This document shows positions 47,076 to 56,935 of a stretch of DNA of 64,000 nt, one piece after another; the first letter of the stretch is position 1, and the number at the start of each line of letters is the position of its first letter. The stretch spans positions 97,053 through 161,052 of the forward strand of contig JAGHJI010000062.1 in the NCBI GenBank assembly GCA_017886765.1, read 5' to 3'. The notes beneath the pieces were generated by a model. It was not told the origin of the DNA. It ran no database searches and saw only the letters and a list, made by a program, of their open reading frames with translations. Both the position numbers and the translations under genes were made by a program. This DNA comes from Eubacterium sp. Its GTDB lineage: Bacteria; Bacillota; Clostridia; Oscillospirales; Acutalibacteraceae.

Positions 47076-49802
47076 ATGAAAAAAACATTAAGAAGATCAT
47101 TAGCATGCCTTCTTTCTGTTCTTATGATTGTTTGCTCTGTACCATTTACTGCTTTTGCAGAAGATTGGGTACCTACCGGCTGGTGGGGAGACAACAATTA
47201 TGATTCCACTTCCAATACTCAGATTCCTTACGGCGAACAGGACTATAACGGTTGGAACAGTGCCGATTGGGAACTTGGTTTGGCTTGGGGAGACGCAGTT
47301 GGTATGGAAAATGATCTCGGAATGAGCGCTGACGCATGGAATATGATGGCGAACTACAAGCCGGTTCTCACTGTAACAGTCAGCGACCAGGGTACTGCTG
47401 AAAACCGTATTTACAGACAGTATTATGGATATAATGAAACATACACAATTGACAAAGTAAGAGAAGATGGCAACATCCTTAACCCTGCAGACCTTAAAGC
47501 AGGTCAGCGTATCGCCGTAACGATTGAGATCGGTGGATTTGACATGCTTTACTCCGGCCAGCTTAAGGGTAGCTTTGATTCAAATTATCTTGCTTATGCC
47601 TATTACAGACTGAATCCTTCTTCTCAGGACAGATGGGCCCGTTGTTCTACAACACAGACCACACAGGCATTCATAACAAGAGGTTATTCCTACTATGGTG
47701 ATGCTGCAACAGATGCCGGTGCTCAGGTAACAAGCATTACCAACAGTACTTTCTACACTCCGTTTACCTCAAACGTTGCACCGCCTGCGTCTGCTTATTG
47801 TGGAGCTGATCAGCGTCCGTTTGGTGATAACGGTATGATTATTTGTACCCTGAGCTTTGAAGTCCTTCAGGATTGTGACCTTTCAGATGTTCTCTGGTTC
47901 GACAGAGACCTTGAAGGCCATGACGAGTGGACCTATACGCAGTTCTCTCCGTATGCCGGAAGTGAACAGGGAAGAACCACGCAGAGATTCTTCACATTTG
48001 ACCCTGAGGATACAGAACAGACCTATGGTCTTATCGCTCTTCAGTACACAGATTATGAAGCAAATGGCGGAGTGGATCCGGTAACACAGTACACCGTTAA
48101 GTTTGAGAACTATGCCGGTCAGGTTGTTTCTGAAACGAAATATGATGAAGGCACAGCTGCTGCCAGCGTAACGGTTCCTGAAAACACAGCGGCTTCATCG
48201 GATGATAACAACCACTACACTTATGCATGGCCTGAAATCACTGATGTTACAGCTGATGTAACATACAAGGAGACCAGAACCGAGACAGCTCATGACTGGG
48301 TTAAAGATGATGAAGCCAGCACAGAGCCGACTTGTACAGCAGCCGGTCACTATGTATACAAATGTTCTGTAGGCGGAGAGACTTATGATGAATATCCTGA
48401 AGCTCTCGGTCACAGCTACACAAGCTATGTATACAACAACGATGCAACCTGTCAGGCTGACGGTACAGAAACTGCTAAGTGTGACAGATGCGACGCGACA
48501 GATACAAGAACAGCTGCAGGTACAAAGGTTGACCACAGCTATGGCGAATATGTATACAACAACGACGCAACATGTACTGAAGACGGTACAGAGACTGCAT
48601 CCTGCATCTATGGCTGCGGCACACAAGACACAAGAACAGCTGCTGGCACAGCTACCGGTCATGACTGGGGCGAGTGGACAGTAACAAAAGAGCCGACTTA
48701 TGAAGAAGCCGGCGAAGAGACCCGCGTATGTAAGAACGATCCGTCTCATACCGAGACCAGAACCGTTCCTGCACTTCAGGGCATCTCTGTAACCGTTGAG
48801 GCTGTTGACCTTGGTACAGCTACTATCAATGACGAGGCTGTAACAGCAGAGAATGTAACAATCAATGTTGCTGCAAACGCTGACGTTACACTCACAGCTA
48901 CACCTGTTGAGGGCGCTGAGTTTGTTGGTTGGGAAGTAAACGGCAAGATCGTTTCTACCGAGGCTAATTACACAGCTAAGGCGCTTGCTAACATTGTTTA
49001 CACACCTGTATTCCAGCTTGTTGAGGATACAGACGGAACCGAGTTCACAGTTGTATTCACAGATAAGTTCGGCAACGTAATTTCTACACAGACCGTAGCA
49101 AGCGGCGCTGACATCGTTATTCCTGCTGTTCCGGATGTAGCCGGTTACACAGCTGCCGGCTGGTCACTCAGCGATGAGGAGATCCAGGCTCTCACAGAGG
49201 CTACAACAATTACTGCTAAGTATGAAAGAATCGTTGAGAATACGTATACTGTAACAGCTACTGGCGCTACCATTTCTACACAGTATGTAGAGGCTGAAGA
49301 CACAGTATCTGAAATCGGTTACAATACTCTTGTAACAGTTACAGCTCCCGGCGCAACAGCTTGGCAGATGGGCGATACAATCGTAGCTTACGGTGACACT
49401 TACTCATTCTATATCGGTACAGATATGGATCTTACTCCTGTATATGATGTTGTAACAGCTACACCTACAGTTGCTGCTGTTTCCGTAACAGAGATAGGTT
49501 CAGAGAATGCTTTGAAGGCATCATTCCTTGCAACTCGTGAAATGACTGACGATTGCACATATGTAAATGCCGGATTCGTATATGCCGCTAATCCTGCAAG
49601 CAACGAGATTACGCTTGCTGATGTAAACGGCACAGACGTAATGGCTGCATATTGCGCAACAGAGTCAAATCAGTTTGCTTTGTCCGTTGGTCTTCAGGCT
49701 CAGACAGGCACAATCGTTGCAAGAGCATTCCTTGCTTATGTTGACGCTGACGGCGCGACTCAGGTAGTATACGCTGATCCTCAGACTTACACATACGCAT
49801 AA
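47076..49802 (+). CDS. Secreted multi-repeat protein (cohesin-like N-term, four about 41-aa mostly Cys-containing repeats, InlB-like repeats)
   Basis: Signal peptide MKKTLRRSLACLLSVLMIVCSVPFTAFAED (ATG 47076 preferred over 47043); repeats HSYTSYVYNNDATCQADGTETAKCDRC...; GWEVNGK and YTAAGWSL segments. Confidence 0.82.
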   Translation: MKKTLRRSLACLLSVLMIVCSVPFTAFAEDWVPTGWWGDNNYDSTSNTQIPYGEQDYNGWNSADWELGLAWGDAVGMENDLGMSADAWNMMANYKPVLTVTVSDQGTAENRIYRQYYGYNETYTIDKVREDGNILNPADLKAGQRIAVTIEIGGFDMLYSGQLKGSFDSNYLAYAYYRLNPSSQDRWARCSTTQTTQAFITRGYSYYGDAATDAGAQVTSITNSTFYTPFTSNVAPPASAYCGADQRPFGDNGMIICTLSFEVLQDCDLSDVLWFDRDLEGHDEWTYTQFSPYAGSEQGRTTQRFFTFDPEDTEQTYGLIALQYTDYEANGGVDPVTQYTVKFENYAGQVVSETKYDEGTAAASVTVPENTAASSDDNNHYTYAWPEITDVTADVTYKETRTETAHDWVKDDEASTEPTCTAAGHYVYKCSVGGETYDEYPEALGHSYTSYVYNNDATCQADGTETAKCDRCDATDTRTAAGTKVDHSYGEYVYNNDATCTEDGTETASCIYGCGTQDTRTAAGTATGHDWGEWTVTKEPTYEEAGEETRVCKNDPSHTETRTVPALQGISVTVEAVDLGTATINDEAVTAENVTINVAANADVTLTATPVEGAEFVGWEVNGKIVSTEANYTAKALANIVYTPVFQLVEDTDGTEFTVVFTDKFGNVISTQTVASGADIVIPAVPDVAGYTAAGWSLSDEEIQALTEATTITAKYERIVENTYTVTATGATISTQYVEAEDTVSEIGYNTLVTVTAPGATAWQMGDTIVAYGDTYSFYIGTDMDLTPVYDVVTATPTVAAVSVTEIGSENALKASFLATREMTDDCTYVNAGFVYAANPASNEITLADVNGTDVMAAYCATESNQFALSVGLQAQTGTIVARAFLAYVDADGATQVVYADPQTYTYA
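48291..48780 (+). repeat. Four tandem repeats of about 41 aa within the 919-aa ORF
   Basis: TATGTATACAACAACGA(T/C)GCAAC recurs with a 123-nt period (48426, 48549); protein repeats start HDW/HSY/HSY/HDW. Confidence 0.8.
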
Positions 49803-49820
49803 GACAGCAAGGGAGGACAA

Positions 49821-49943
49821 ATGAACATGAAAGAGCTTTATACAAAACCAATTTCTGATATTCAGGAATTTAAGACAGTAGATGTTGTAACAACATCTAT
49901 TGAAACAATTACTCCTCCTTCAGGCGGAGGCATTTGGATGTAA
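49821..49943 (+). CDS. 40-aa peptide ORF (not in supplied ORF track)
   Basis: GGGAGG RBS at 49811, ATG 49821: MNMKELYTKPISDIQEFKTVDVVTTSIETITPPSGGGIWM; followed by a terminator. Confidence 0.7.
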   Translation: MNMKELYTKPISDIQEFKTVDVVTTSIETITPPSGGGIWM

Positions 49944-49964
49944 TATCCAAATTGCAACAGGGGG

Positions 49965-49996
49965 GGCGGCAGCTTTCGGGCTGCCGCCTTTCTTTG
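49965..49996 (+). terminator. Intrinsic terminator after the peptide ORF
   Basis: GGCGGCAGC-tttcgg-GCTGCCGCCTTTCTTT. Confidence 0.8.
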
Positions 49997-50010
49997 CGTA
50001 AAGAAGAGAA

Positions 50011-50046
50011 AAACACCCCCTTGCCGTCTCGGCAAGGGGGTGTTTT
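50011..50046. terminator. Intrinsic terminator (typA side, possibly bidirectional)
   Basis: AAACACCCCCTTGCCG-tctc-GGCAAGGGGGTGTTTT. Confidence 0.9.
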
Positions 50047-50060
50047 GGATGCGGTGTTTT

Positions 50061-51890
50061 TTATTTTTTTCTGCTTTCTGCCTTAAGCCGCAGGGATTTA
50101 TCCAGAATGGTTTTTCTCAGCCGGATAGATTTCGGCGTTACCTCCAGCAATTCGTCGTCCGCCAAAAATTCCATGCTCTGTTCCAGGGAAAGAACGGTTG
50201 GGGGCACGAGCTTGAGCGCCTCGTCGGAGCCGCTGGCCCTGGTATTGGTAACGTGCTTTTTCTTACATACATTGCACACGATATCCTCGTCTTTGGCGCA
50301 TTCCCCGACGATCATACCTTCGTACACCTCAACGCCGGGACCTACGAACAGTCTGCCCCTGTCCTGCGTATTCCACAGGCCGTAACCTGTAGTCGTACCT
50401 GTTTCGTGGGCGACAATGGAGCCGCGGCTTCTTGTGGCGATATCGCCCTTGTATTCCTCATATCCCACAAAAAGCTGGTTCATAATTCCGTTTCCGTTGG
50501 TGTCCGTAAGAAATTCCGAACGGTAGCCGATAAGCCCGCGGGAAGGAATTTTGATTTCCAGATGCGTCATACCGGTGGAGCGTGTGTCCATATTTTCAAT
50601 CTCTCCCTTGCGGGAGCAAAGCTTTTCCATAACCACGCCCACATATTCCTCCGGCACTTCTACTATGGCAAGTTCAACCGGCTCAAGCGTCTTTCCGTTC
50701 TGGTCTTTTTTCATGATAACCTGGGGCCGTGACACCTGAAATTCATAGTTCTCACGGCGCATCGTTTCAATAAGGATGGACAGATGAAGCTCTCCTCTGC
50801 CGGATACCTTAAAGGTATCCATGGAGTCGGTTTCCTCCACTCTCATGGAGACATTGGTCTCCACCTCTTTGAACAGCCTGTCGCGCAGATTGCGGGAGGT
50901 GACATATTTACCCTCCCTGCCGGCAAATGGCGAGTCATTAACTATGAAATTCATTGAAATGGTTGGTTCGTCAATTTTCACAAAGGGCAGCGGTTCGATA
51001 CATTCGGGGTCGCATACCGTTTCACCGATGTTCAGATCCGCTATGCCGGATACGCATACAAGGTCGCCGAATTTTGCTTCGGCGCAGTCTACTCGCCTGA
51101 GTCCCTCAAACTGATAGATTTTTGAAAATTTTACATTTTCCTGTGAGCCGTCCTGCCGGCAGAGCACATAGGGGGTGTTCACTTTAATTGTACCTCTTTC
51201 CACTCTGCCCACGCCGATCCTGCCTACATAATCGTCATATTCCAGCGATGAAAACAGAATCTGGGCGGGACCCTCCATATCGCCCTGCGGCGATGGTATG
51301 TACTCCAGAATCGCGTCCAGCAAAGGACGCATATCTCCCTCGCGGGCATTGGGGTCAAGACTGGAATATCCGTCCTTGGCAGAGGCGTAGACCACCGGAA
51401 ATTCAATTTGGTCATCATCGGCGCCCAGTTCTATGAACAGATCCAGCACCTCGTCAATAACCTCCTCGGGTCTTGCGCCGTCACGGTCTATCTTATTGAC
51501 TACTACCAGCGGCTTTTTATGCAGACCCAGCGCTTTTTTCAGCACAAAACGGGTCTGGGGCATACACCCCTCAAAAGCGTCGACAAGAAGCAGAACGCCG
51601 TCAACCATGGTCAGTATGCGCTCAACCTCGCCGCCGAAATCGGCGTGACCGGGCGTGTCCACTATGTTTATTTTTGTGTCTTTATAGTGGATGGAGGTGT
51701 TTTTGGAAAGAATGGTGATACCGCGTTCCCTTTCCAAATCGTTGGAGTCCATGACTCTTTCCGCAACCTCCTCATTGTCGCGGAAAATGCCGCTCTGATG
51801 CAGCATTTCGTCAACCAGCGTTGTTTTGCCGTGGTCAACGTGCGCGATAATCGCTATATTTTTTATATCGTTTCTTATACTCAAAATCAT
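50061..51890 (-). CDS. typA: Ribosome-associated GTPase BipA/TypA
   Basis: [46 protein letters not shown]; full length 609 aa. Confidence 0.96.
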   Translation of the reverse strand: MILSIRNDIKNIAIIAHVDHGKTTLVDEMLHQSGIFRDNEEVAERVMDSNDLERERGITILSKNTSIHYKDTKINIVDTPGHADFGGEVERILTMVDGVLLLVDAFEGCMPQTRFVLKKALGLHKKPLVVVNKIDRDGARPEEVIDEVLDLFIELGADDDQIEFPVVYASAKDGYSSLDPNAREGDMRPLLDAILEYIPSPQGDMEGPAQILFSSLEYDDYVGRIGVGRVERGTIKVNTPYVLCRQDGSQENVKFSKIYQFEGLRRVDCAEAKFGDLVCVSGIADLNIGETVCDPECIEPLPFVKIDEPTISMNFIVNDSPFAGREGKYVTSRNLRDRLFKEVETNVSMRVEETDSMDTFKVSGRGELHLSILIETMRRENYEFQVSRPQVIMKKDQNGKTLEPVELAIVEVPEEYVGVVMEKLCSRKGEIENMDTRSTGMTHLEIKIPSRGLIGYRSEFLTDTNGNGIMNQLFVGYEEYKGDIATRSRGSIVAHETGTTTGYGLWNTQDRGRLFVGPGVEVYEGMIVGECAKDEDIVCNVCKKKHVTNTRASGSDEALKLVPPTVLSLEQSMEFLADDELLEVTPKSIRLRKTILDKSLRLKAESRKK

Positions 51891-53584
51891 TTCACCTGCG
51901 GTTTATTTGCGATTTTAAATCCGTCACGGAGCGCAACGGTCCTGTTAAATACGGGCATATCCTCTGTCGAATCCCTGTCCTTGCAGAAATATCCGTTTCT
52001 CATAAACTGATATTTGGCGCCGGTTTCACAATCGGCAAGCGCCTTTTCAACATAGCCTGTTGAAATCGTCAGGGAATCGGGATTCAGATTATCTTCAAAG
52101 GAGCTTACGCCCTCCTCATCGCTGGGATTTTCCACATTGAACAGCCTTTCATAGAGCCTGATTTCAGCAGGGCAGTTGTCCTTTGCCGATACCCAGTGAA
52201 TCGTGCCCTTGACCTTCCTGCCGTCCGGAGCGTCTCCGCCCAGTGTTTCTGGGTCATATGTGCAGTGCACACAGCATACCTCGCCGTTCTCGTCCAGGTC
52301 ATAGCCGGTGCAGGTTACGAAATATGCCTTGTAAAGCCTTACCTCGTTGCCCACAAAAAGGCGGCGGTATTTCTTTACCGGTTCAACCATAAAGTCGTTT
52401 TTCTCAATCCAAAGCTCCTTTGAAAACGGCATTTTCCGTGAGCCGTATTCCGGATGGTCCGGATGATATTCACATTCAATATCCTCAACCGTATCATCGG
52501 GATAATTGTCAATAACCAGCTTCAGCGGGTCGATAACCGCCATGGCTCTGGGTGAATTGGCGCCGAGATTGTCACGCACGCACGCTTCAAGCAGTGCAAA
52601 GTCGATTACGCTGTATGCCTTTGAAACGCCGATTCTTTCACAGAAATCACGGATCGCCTCGGCAGGGTACCCCCTTCTTCTCATACCGCTGATTGTTGCC
52701 ATTCTCGGATCGTCCCATCCGGATACGATTTTATCCTCAACAAGCTTAAGGCACTTCCTTTTTGATGTCAGGGTATAATTGAGATTCATCCTTGCAAATT
52801 CTATCTGACGGGGCTTTTCCCAATCAATAAGCTCATTTACAAACCAGTCATAAAGGGGTCTGTGATTTTCAAATTCCAGTGAGCAGAGGGAATGCGTTAC
52901 CTTCTCATAGGCGTCTGAAAGCGGGTGCGCAAAATCGTACATCGGATATACGCACCATTTATCACCGGTTCTGTGATGATGCGCGTACATGATCCTGTAA
53001 ATGATAGGGTCGCGCATATTCAGATTCGGCGACGCCATATCAATTTTTGCCCTGAGCACCATGGAACCTTCCGGAAATTCACCCTTTGTCATTCTGTCAA
53101 ACAGGCCAAGATTTTCCTCAACGCTTCTGTCCCTGTATGGTGAATTTTTACCCGGCTGGGTAAGGGTACCTCTGTATTCTCTCATCTGCTCGGGCGTCAG
53201 CTCACAAACGAAAGCTTTGCCCTTTTTAATAAGCTTTATTGCGCATTCGTAGAGAAAATCAAAATAATCCGACGCATAGTAGACATTGTCCCAGTCAAAG
53301 CCCAGCCATTTGATATCCTCCATAATCGCGTCAACGTATTCCGTATCCTCTTTTATGGGGTTTGTGTCGTCAAAACGGAGATTGCATATGCCGTTGTACT
53401 TTTCCTTAACGCCGAAATTGATGCAGATCGCTTTGGCGTGGCCGATATGCAGGTATCCGTTTGGCTCCGGAGGAAAACGGGTCTGGATTCTGCTGTACTT
53501 ACCCTCAGCCAGATCCTCGTCAATAAAATCGTGGATAAAGTTGGAGCTTATCACTTTTTCTTCCTTGTTATTGATTTCAGCCAT
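51887..53584 (-). CDS. glnS: Glutaminyl-tRNA synthetase
   Basis: [39 protein letters not shown]-like region TLTSKRK. Confidence 0.95.
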   Translation of the reverse strand: MAEINNKEEKVISSNFIHDFIDEDLAEGKYSRIQTRFPPEPNGYLHIGHAKAICINFGVKEKYNGICNLRFDDTNPIKEDTEYVDAIMEDIKWLGFDWDNVYYASDYFDFLYECAIKLIKKGKAFVCELTPEQMREYRGTLTQPGKNSPYRDRSVEENLGLFDRMTKGEFPEGSMVLRAKIDMASPNLNMRDPIIYRIMYAHHHRTGDKWCVYPMYDFAHPLSDAYEKVTHSLCSLEFENHRPLYDWFVNELIDWEKPRQIEFARMNLNYTLTSKRKCLKLVEDKIVSGWDDPRMATISGMRRRGYPAEAIRDFCERIGVSKAYSVIDFALLEACVRDNLGANSPRAMAVIDPLKLVIDNYPDDTVEDIECEYHPDHPEYGSRKMPFSKELWIEKNDFMVEPVKKYRRLFVGNEVRLYKAYFVTCTGYDLDENGEVCCVHCTYDPETLGGDAPDGRKVKGTIHWVSAKDNCPAEIRLYERLFNVENPSDEEGVSSFEDNLNPDSLTISTGYVEKALADCETGAKYQFMRNGYFCKDRDSTEDMPVFNRTVALRDGFKIANKPQVK

Positions 53585-55245
53585 TATTTTTTCTCCTCAT
53601 AGTGTTTGATTGCCTTCTCGATTCTTTTCTGTACCCTGTCAGCGCCCAGCAGAGCGGTGATCGCGAATAAATCCGGGGTGTTTGTTCTGCCGGTCAGAGC
53701 CACACGGATAACGGTGGAAACATCTCCCACGTGACCTTTGAATGCGTCTGGATTTTGTTTGTACTCCTTAACATTCGGAGTACAGCCCACAGGCTGGCAT
53801 ATTTCTTTTATTTTGTTAAACCATGTATCCTTGTCGTCATTTACGTCAACAATGTCTTTGTAAAGGTTAAGGATATTTACTGCAAGCTCTTCGGTAGCGT
53901 TACCGGTAAGCTCATAATTTTCTTCAAAGGTTTCGTCATACATATAGCTGATGTAGTCGGGGATATCGGACCACTTGGCTATATCCTTTCTCGGCTTTTT
54001 ATTTCCTCTGTCAATATTCAGTACGGCAGTTGCGTAAGCCTTGTCCTGCTCATAAAGTTTGGCGAGCTGAGGGTCGAACGCCTTTGCCCATTCGTATGAC
54101 AGCTCAAAAACCTCGTCTGCGGACATTTGACATATAACATTTTTTGAAACGTCTGTCAGCTTTACCAGATCAAACAGCGCACCGGAAACAGACATCTTTT
54201 TAAGATTAAACGGGAAAGCGTTTATATCAGCGTCCTTATTGGCGCGTCGCCAGTCCTCAAAATTCGAGTTCATGATTGTCATCATATATTCATTGACTGA
54301 AGCGGCGGGGAATCCCTCCTGTTTATAATAGGTAACCGCAAGCTCCGGATCTTTTCTTTTGGAAAGTTTTCTTTTATTGCCGTTTTCCTCTTTCATAAGG
54401 GGAGCGACATGGGCGTATTTCACCGGCTTGAAACCGAGAATACGGAAAAGCTGGAGATGGAGCGGTACGGACGCGATCCATTCGTCGCCCCTTATAACGT
54501 GGGTTGTGTGCATAAGGTGGTCGTCGATTACATGCGCAAAATGATAAGTGGGTATGCCGTCCGTTTTAAGAAGAACTACGTCGATTATATTTTCAGGCAT
54601 TTCGATTTTGCCTTTTATCATATCGTCAAAAAAGCATTTTTTATTGGCGTCGCCGGGGGATCTGAGTCTCAGTGTCCAGGATTTTCCGGCGTCGATATTT
54701 GCTTTAATTTCATTAAAAGTAAGGTCACGGCATTTTGCGGATTTTCCGTAGTAGCCCTTAATATCGTCGTTTTCCTGCTGCGCCCGCAGCGCTTCCAGCT
54801 CCTCGGCGGAGCAGAAGCAGGGGTAGGCAAGTCCCTGTTCAACAAGGTATTTGGCGTATGTCTGATAAATTTCTTTCCTTTGGCTCTGGATATAGGGTCC
54901 GTAGTCACCGCGTTGTGTGCCATCAATCATTACGCCCTCGTCAGCTGTTATTCCGTAGGATTTTAATCCCTCCAGCATAACTTCAACAGCGCCTTCCACT
55001 TTCCTTTTCTGGTCGGTATCCTCGACCCTGACGTAGAATATTCCGTCGGTCGTTTTTGCCGTTTTGTATGCAACAGAGCAGGTAAACAGATTGCCTAAAT
55101 GAAGAAAACCCGTAGGGCTTGGCGCGAATCGTGTGACTCTTGCGCCTTCCTTTAAATCTCTGTTTGGGTATAGATTTTCATAGTAATCTACATTCTTGTC
55201 CACATTTGGGAAAAGTAAATCCGCAAGCATTTTGTAATCCGTCAT
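53584..55245 (-). CDS. gltX: Glutamyl-tRNA synthetase
   Basis: [41 protein letters not shown]. Confidence 0.95.
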   Translation of the reverse strand: MTDYKMLADLLFPNVDKNVDYYENLYPNRDLKEGARVTRFAPSPTGFLHLGNLFTCSVAYKTAKTTDGIFYVRVEDTDQKRKVEGAVEVMLEGLKSYGITADEGVMIDGTQRGDYGPYIQSQRKEIYQTYAKYLVEQGLAYPCFCSAEELEALRAQQENDDIKGYYGKSAKCRDLTFNEIKANIDAGKSWTLRLRSPGDANKKCFFDDMIKGKIEMPENIIDVVLLKTDGIPTYHFAHVIDDHLMHTTHVIRGDEWIASVPLHLQLFRILGFKPVKYAHVAPLMKEENGNKRKLSKRKDPELAVTYYKQEGFPAASVNEYMMTIMNSNFEDWRRANKDADINAFPFNLKKMSVSGALFDLVKLTDVSKNVICQMSADEVFELSYEWAKAFDPQLAKLYEQDKAYATAVLNIDRGNKKPRKDIAKWSDIPDYISYMYDETFEENYELTGNATEELAVNILNLYKDIVDVNDDKDTWFNKIKEICQPVGCTPNVKEYKQNPDAFKGHVGDVSTVIRVALTGRTNTPDLFAITALLGADRVQKRIEKAIKHYEEKK

Positions 55246-55390
55246 GTTTTCACCTAAGTCTTAAAAATTATTTAATATTATCGCACATATTATGTAATTA
55301 ATCAATATTATTATTTATATTTTGTTGAAAATATTATTTTACTGTGTTAGATTATTTATGTAAGATAATCTGATATTGAGGAGATTTTCT

Positions 55391-55567
55391 ATGGATTTGC
55401 CTAAAGACCCTTTTATGCTGATGAGCTTTATCAATCTTAAACTCAGAGATTTTTATTCTGATCTGGACGAACTTTGCGAGGATTTGAATATTGATAAGGC
55501 AGCGCTGTGTGACAAGCTTAAATCAGCCGGGTTTGAATACAGTGAAAAATATAATAAATTTTTTTGA
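55391..55567 (+). CDS. DUF4250-like small protein
   Basis: MDLPKDPFMLMSFINLKLRDFYSDLDELCEDLNIDKAAL; ATG 55391 preferred over 55376. Confidence 0.75.
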   Translation: MDLPKDPFMLMSFINLKLRDFYSDLDELCEDLNIDKAALCDKLKSAGFEYSEKYNKFF

Positions 55568-55575
55568 TTTTTCTA

Positions 55576-55623
55576 TTGACAAAAAAGTTTTTTCTGATAT
55601 AATCTAAATTGTAATCATTACAA
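55576..55623 (+). promoter_or_regulatory. Promoter with overlapping Fur/PerR-type operator
   Basis: TTGACA-N16-TATAAT (55576-55603), then 7-1-7 palindrome TTGTAATCATTACAA (55609-55623); a second half-conserved site ACAAATGATTACAA follows. Confidence 0.75.
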
Positions 55624-55652
55624 AATACAAATGATTACAAAGTGGTGATGAT

Positions 55653-56051
55653 TTGAACACAAGAGAAATAACGGAGCTTTTCAGGCAAAAAGGGCTTAAA
55701 GCAACGCCCCAGCGTATAGCTGTATATCGTTTTCTTGCTCAGAATCCCATTCACCCGGATGTTGAAACCGTGTATAAAAGCGTTACGGCGGATAACCCGT
55801 CTTTTTCCAAAACAACGGTGTATAACTGCCTTGAGGCGTTGTCAGCCTGCGGACTTCTTATACCGGTTAAGATTGATAATGAGAAAATCAGATATGACGC
55901 TGACACCAGTTTTCACGGCCATTTTATTTGTGAAAAATGCGGCAGGATATATGATTTTAAATGCTCTGATGAAAGAACCTCAGGGATCGAGGGATTTGAA
56001 ATCAGACAAAAAGATGTTTATTACAGCGGTATTTGCGGCTGTTGTAAATAA
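55653..56051 (+). CDS. Fur-family regulator (PerR-like)
   Basis: LKATPQRIAVYRFLAQNPIHPDVETVY, SKTTVYNCLEAL, HGHFICEKCGRI, CGCC; TTG start. Confidence 0.88.
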   Translation: MNTREITELFRQKGLKATPQRIAVYRFLAQNPIHPDVETVYKSVTADNPSFSKTTVYNCLEALSACGLLIPVKIDNEKIRYDADTSFHGHFICEKCGRIYDFKCSDERTSGIEGFEIRQKDVYYSGICGCCK

Positions 56052-56081
56052 AAATTATTTAAACTTAAAGGAGTAATTAAA

Positions 56082-56618
56082 ATGGCAAAGAAGTATTATT
56101 GTCCGGTATGCGGTTACGAAAGTGACGAACCCATTGATGTTTGCCCTGTTTGCGGCGCAAAGATGGAAGAGAGAAAAGAAGGCGTTACAGCTTGGGCTGC
56201 TGAGCACAAAGTAGGCATCATCGATGGCGTAAGCGAAGAGATCGTACAGGGTCTGCGTGACAACTTCAACGGTGAGTGCACAGAGGTTGGTATGTATCTT
56301 GCCATGGCAAGAGTAGCGCACAGAGAAGGCTATCCTGAAATCGGTCTTTACTGGGAGAAGGCAGCTTATGAAGAGGCTGACCATGCTGCAAGATTTGCTG
56401 AGATGCTGGGAGAGGTAGTAACCGACTCCACAAAGAAGAATCTTGAAATGAGAGCTTCAGCTGAAAACGGCGCAACACTCGGCAAGACAGAGCTTGCTAA
56501 AATGGCGAAGGAGCAGGGCCTTGACGCGATTCATGACGCTGTTCATGAAATGGCAAGAGACGAGGCTCGTCACGGCAAAGCGTTCGAGGGACTTCTCAAG
56601 AGATATTTCGGCGAATAA
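56082..56618 (+). CDS. Reverse rubrerythrin (N-terminal rubredoxin-like domain)
   Basis: [26 protein letters not shown] at the N-terminus, followed by a diiron ferritin-like domain with [15 protein letters not shown] and [14 protein letters not shown]. Confidence 0.92.
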   Translation: MAKKYYCPVCGYESDEPIDVCPVCGAKMEERKEGVTAWAAEHKVGIIDGVSEEIVQGLRDNFNGECTEVGMYLAMARVAHREGYPEIGLYWEKAAYEEADHAARFAEMLGEVVTDSTKKNLEMRASAENGATLGKTELAKMAKEQGLDAIHDAVHEMARDEARHGKAFEGLLKRYFGE

Positions 56619-56640
56619 TGCAATACAAAGTCAAAGTATT

Positions 56641-56669
56641 GGGGCTGTGATTTTCACAGCCCTTTTTGT
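56641..56669 (+). terminator. Intrinsic terminator
   Basis: GGGGCTGTGATTTTCACAGCCCTTTTT. Confidence 0.85.
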
Positions 56670-56687
56670 TCGCCATAACAAAATATA

Positions 56688-56718
56688 TTGCCGTAGGGGC
56701 GATTACCAATCGCCCGTG
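56688..56718 (+). repeat. Short hairpin repeat copy R2
   Basis: TTGCCGTAGGGGCGATTACCAATCGCCCG. Confidence 0.6.
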
Positions 56719-56775
56719 CATAGAATTTGCGCCGCGCGCACAACACGCACTGCGGCGCAGGGAGCATTATTGTTT

Positions 56776-56803
56776 CATCGTAGGGGCAATAATCCATCGC
56801 CCG
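56776..56803 (+). repeat. Short hairpin repeat copy R3 (diverged)
   Basis: ATCGTAGGGGCAATAATCCATCGCCCGC. Confidence 0.5.
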
Positions 56804-56935
56804 CATTTTATACGCTAAATCATAGATTTATGGGATAGAAAAAATACTTTTCTCCCAATAAATAGTTTTTATTGCATATTAAGTTTATATGTGTTAATAT
56901 GTTCTCTGGAAAAAATAAAGGAGGATTTGTATACG

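Noticed and set aside
48195-48749. 184-aa Cys-rich minus-strand ORF
   Set aside because: Shadow of the tandem 41-aa repeats; the periodic Cys pattern is inherited from the repeats on the other strand.
48291-48780. Possible CRISPR-like array
   Set aside because: The 123-nt periodicity is in-frame protein repetition without short conserved repeats and unique spacers; no cas genes nearby.
50040-50732. 230-aa plus-strand ORF
   Set aside because: Antisense to typA; no domain, explained by codon bias of the real gene.
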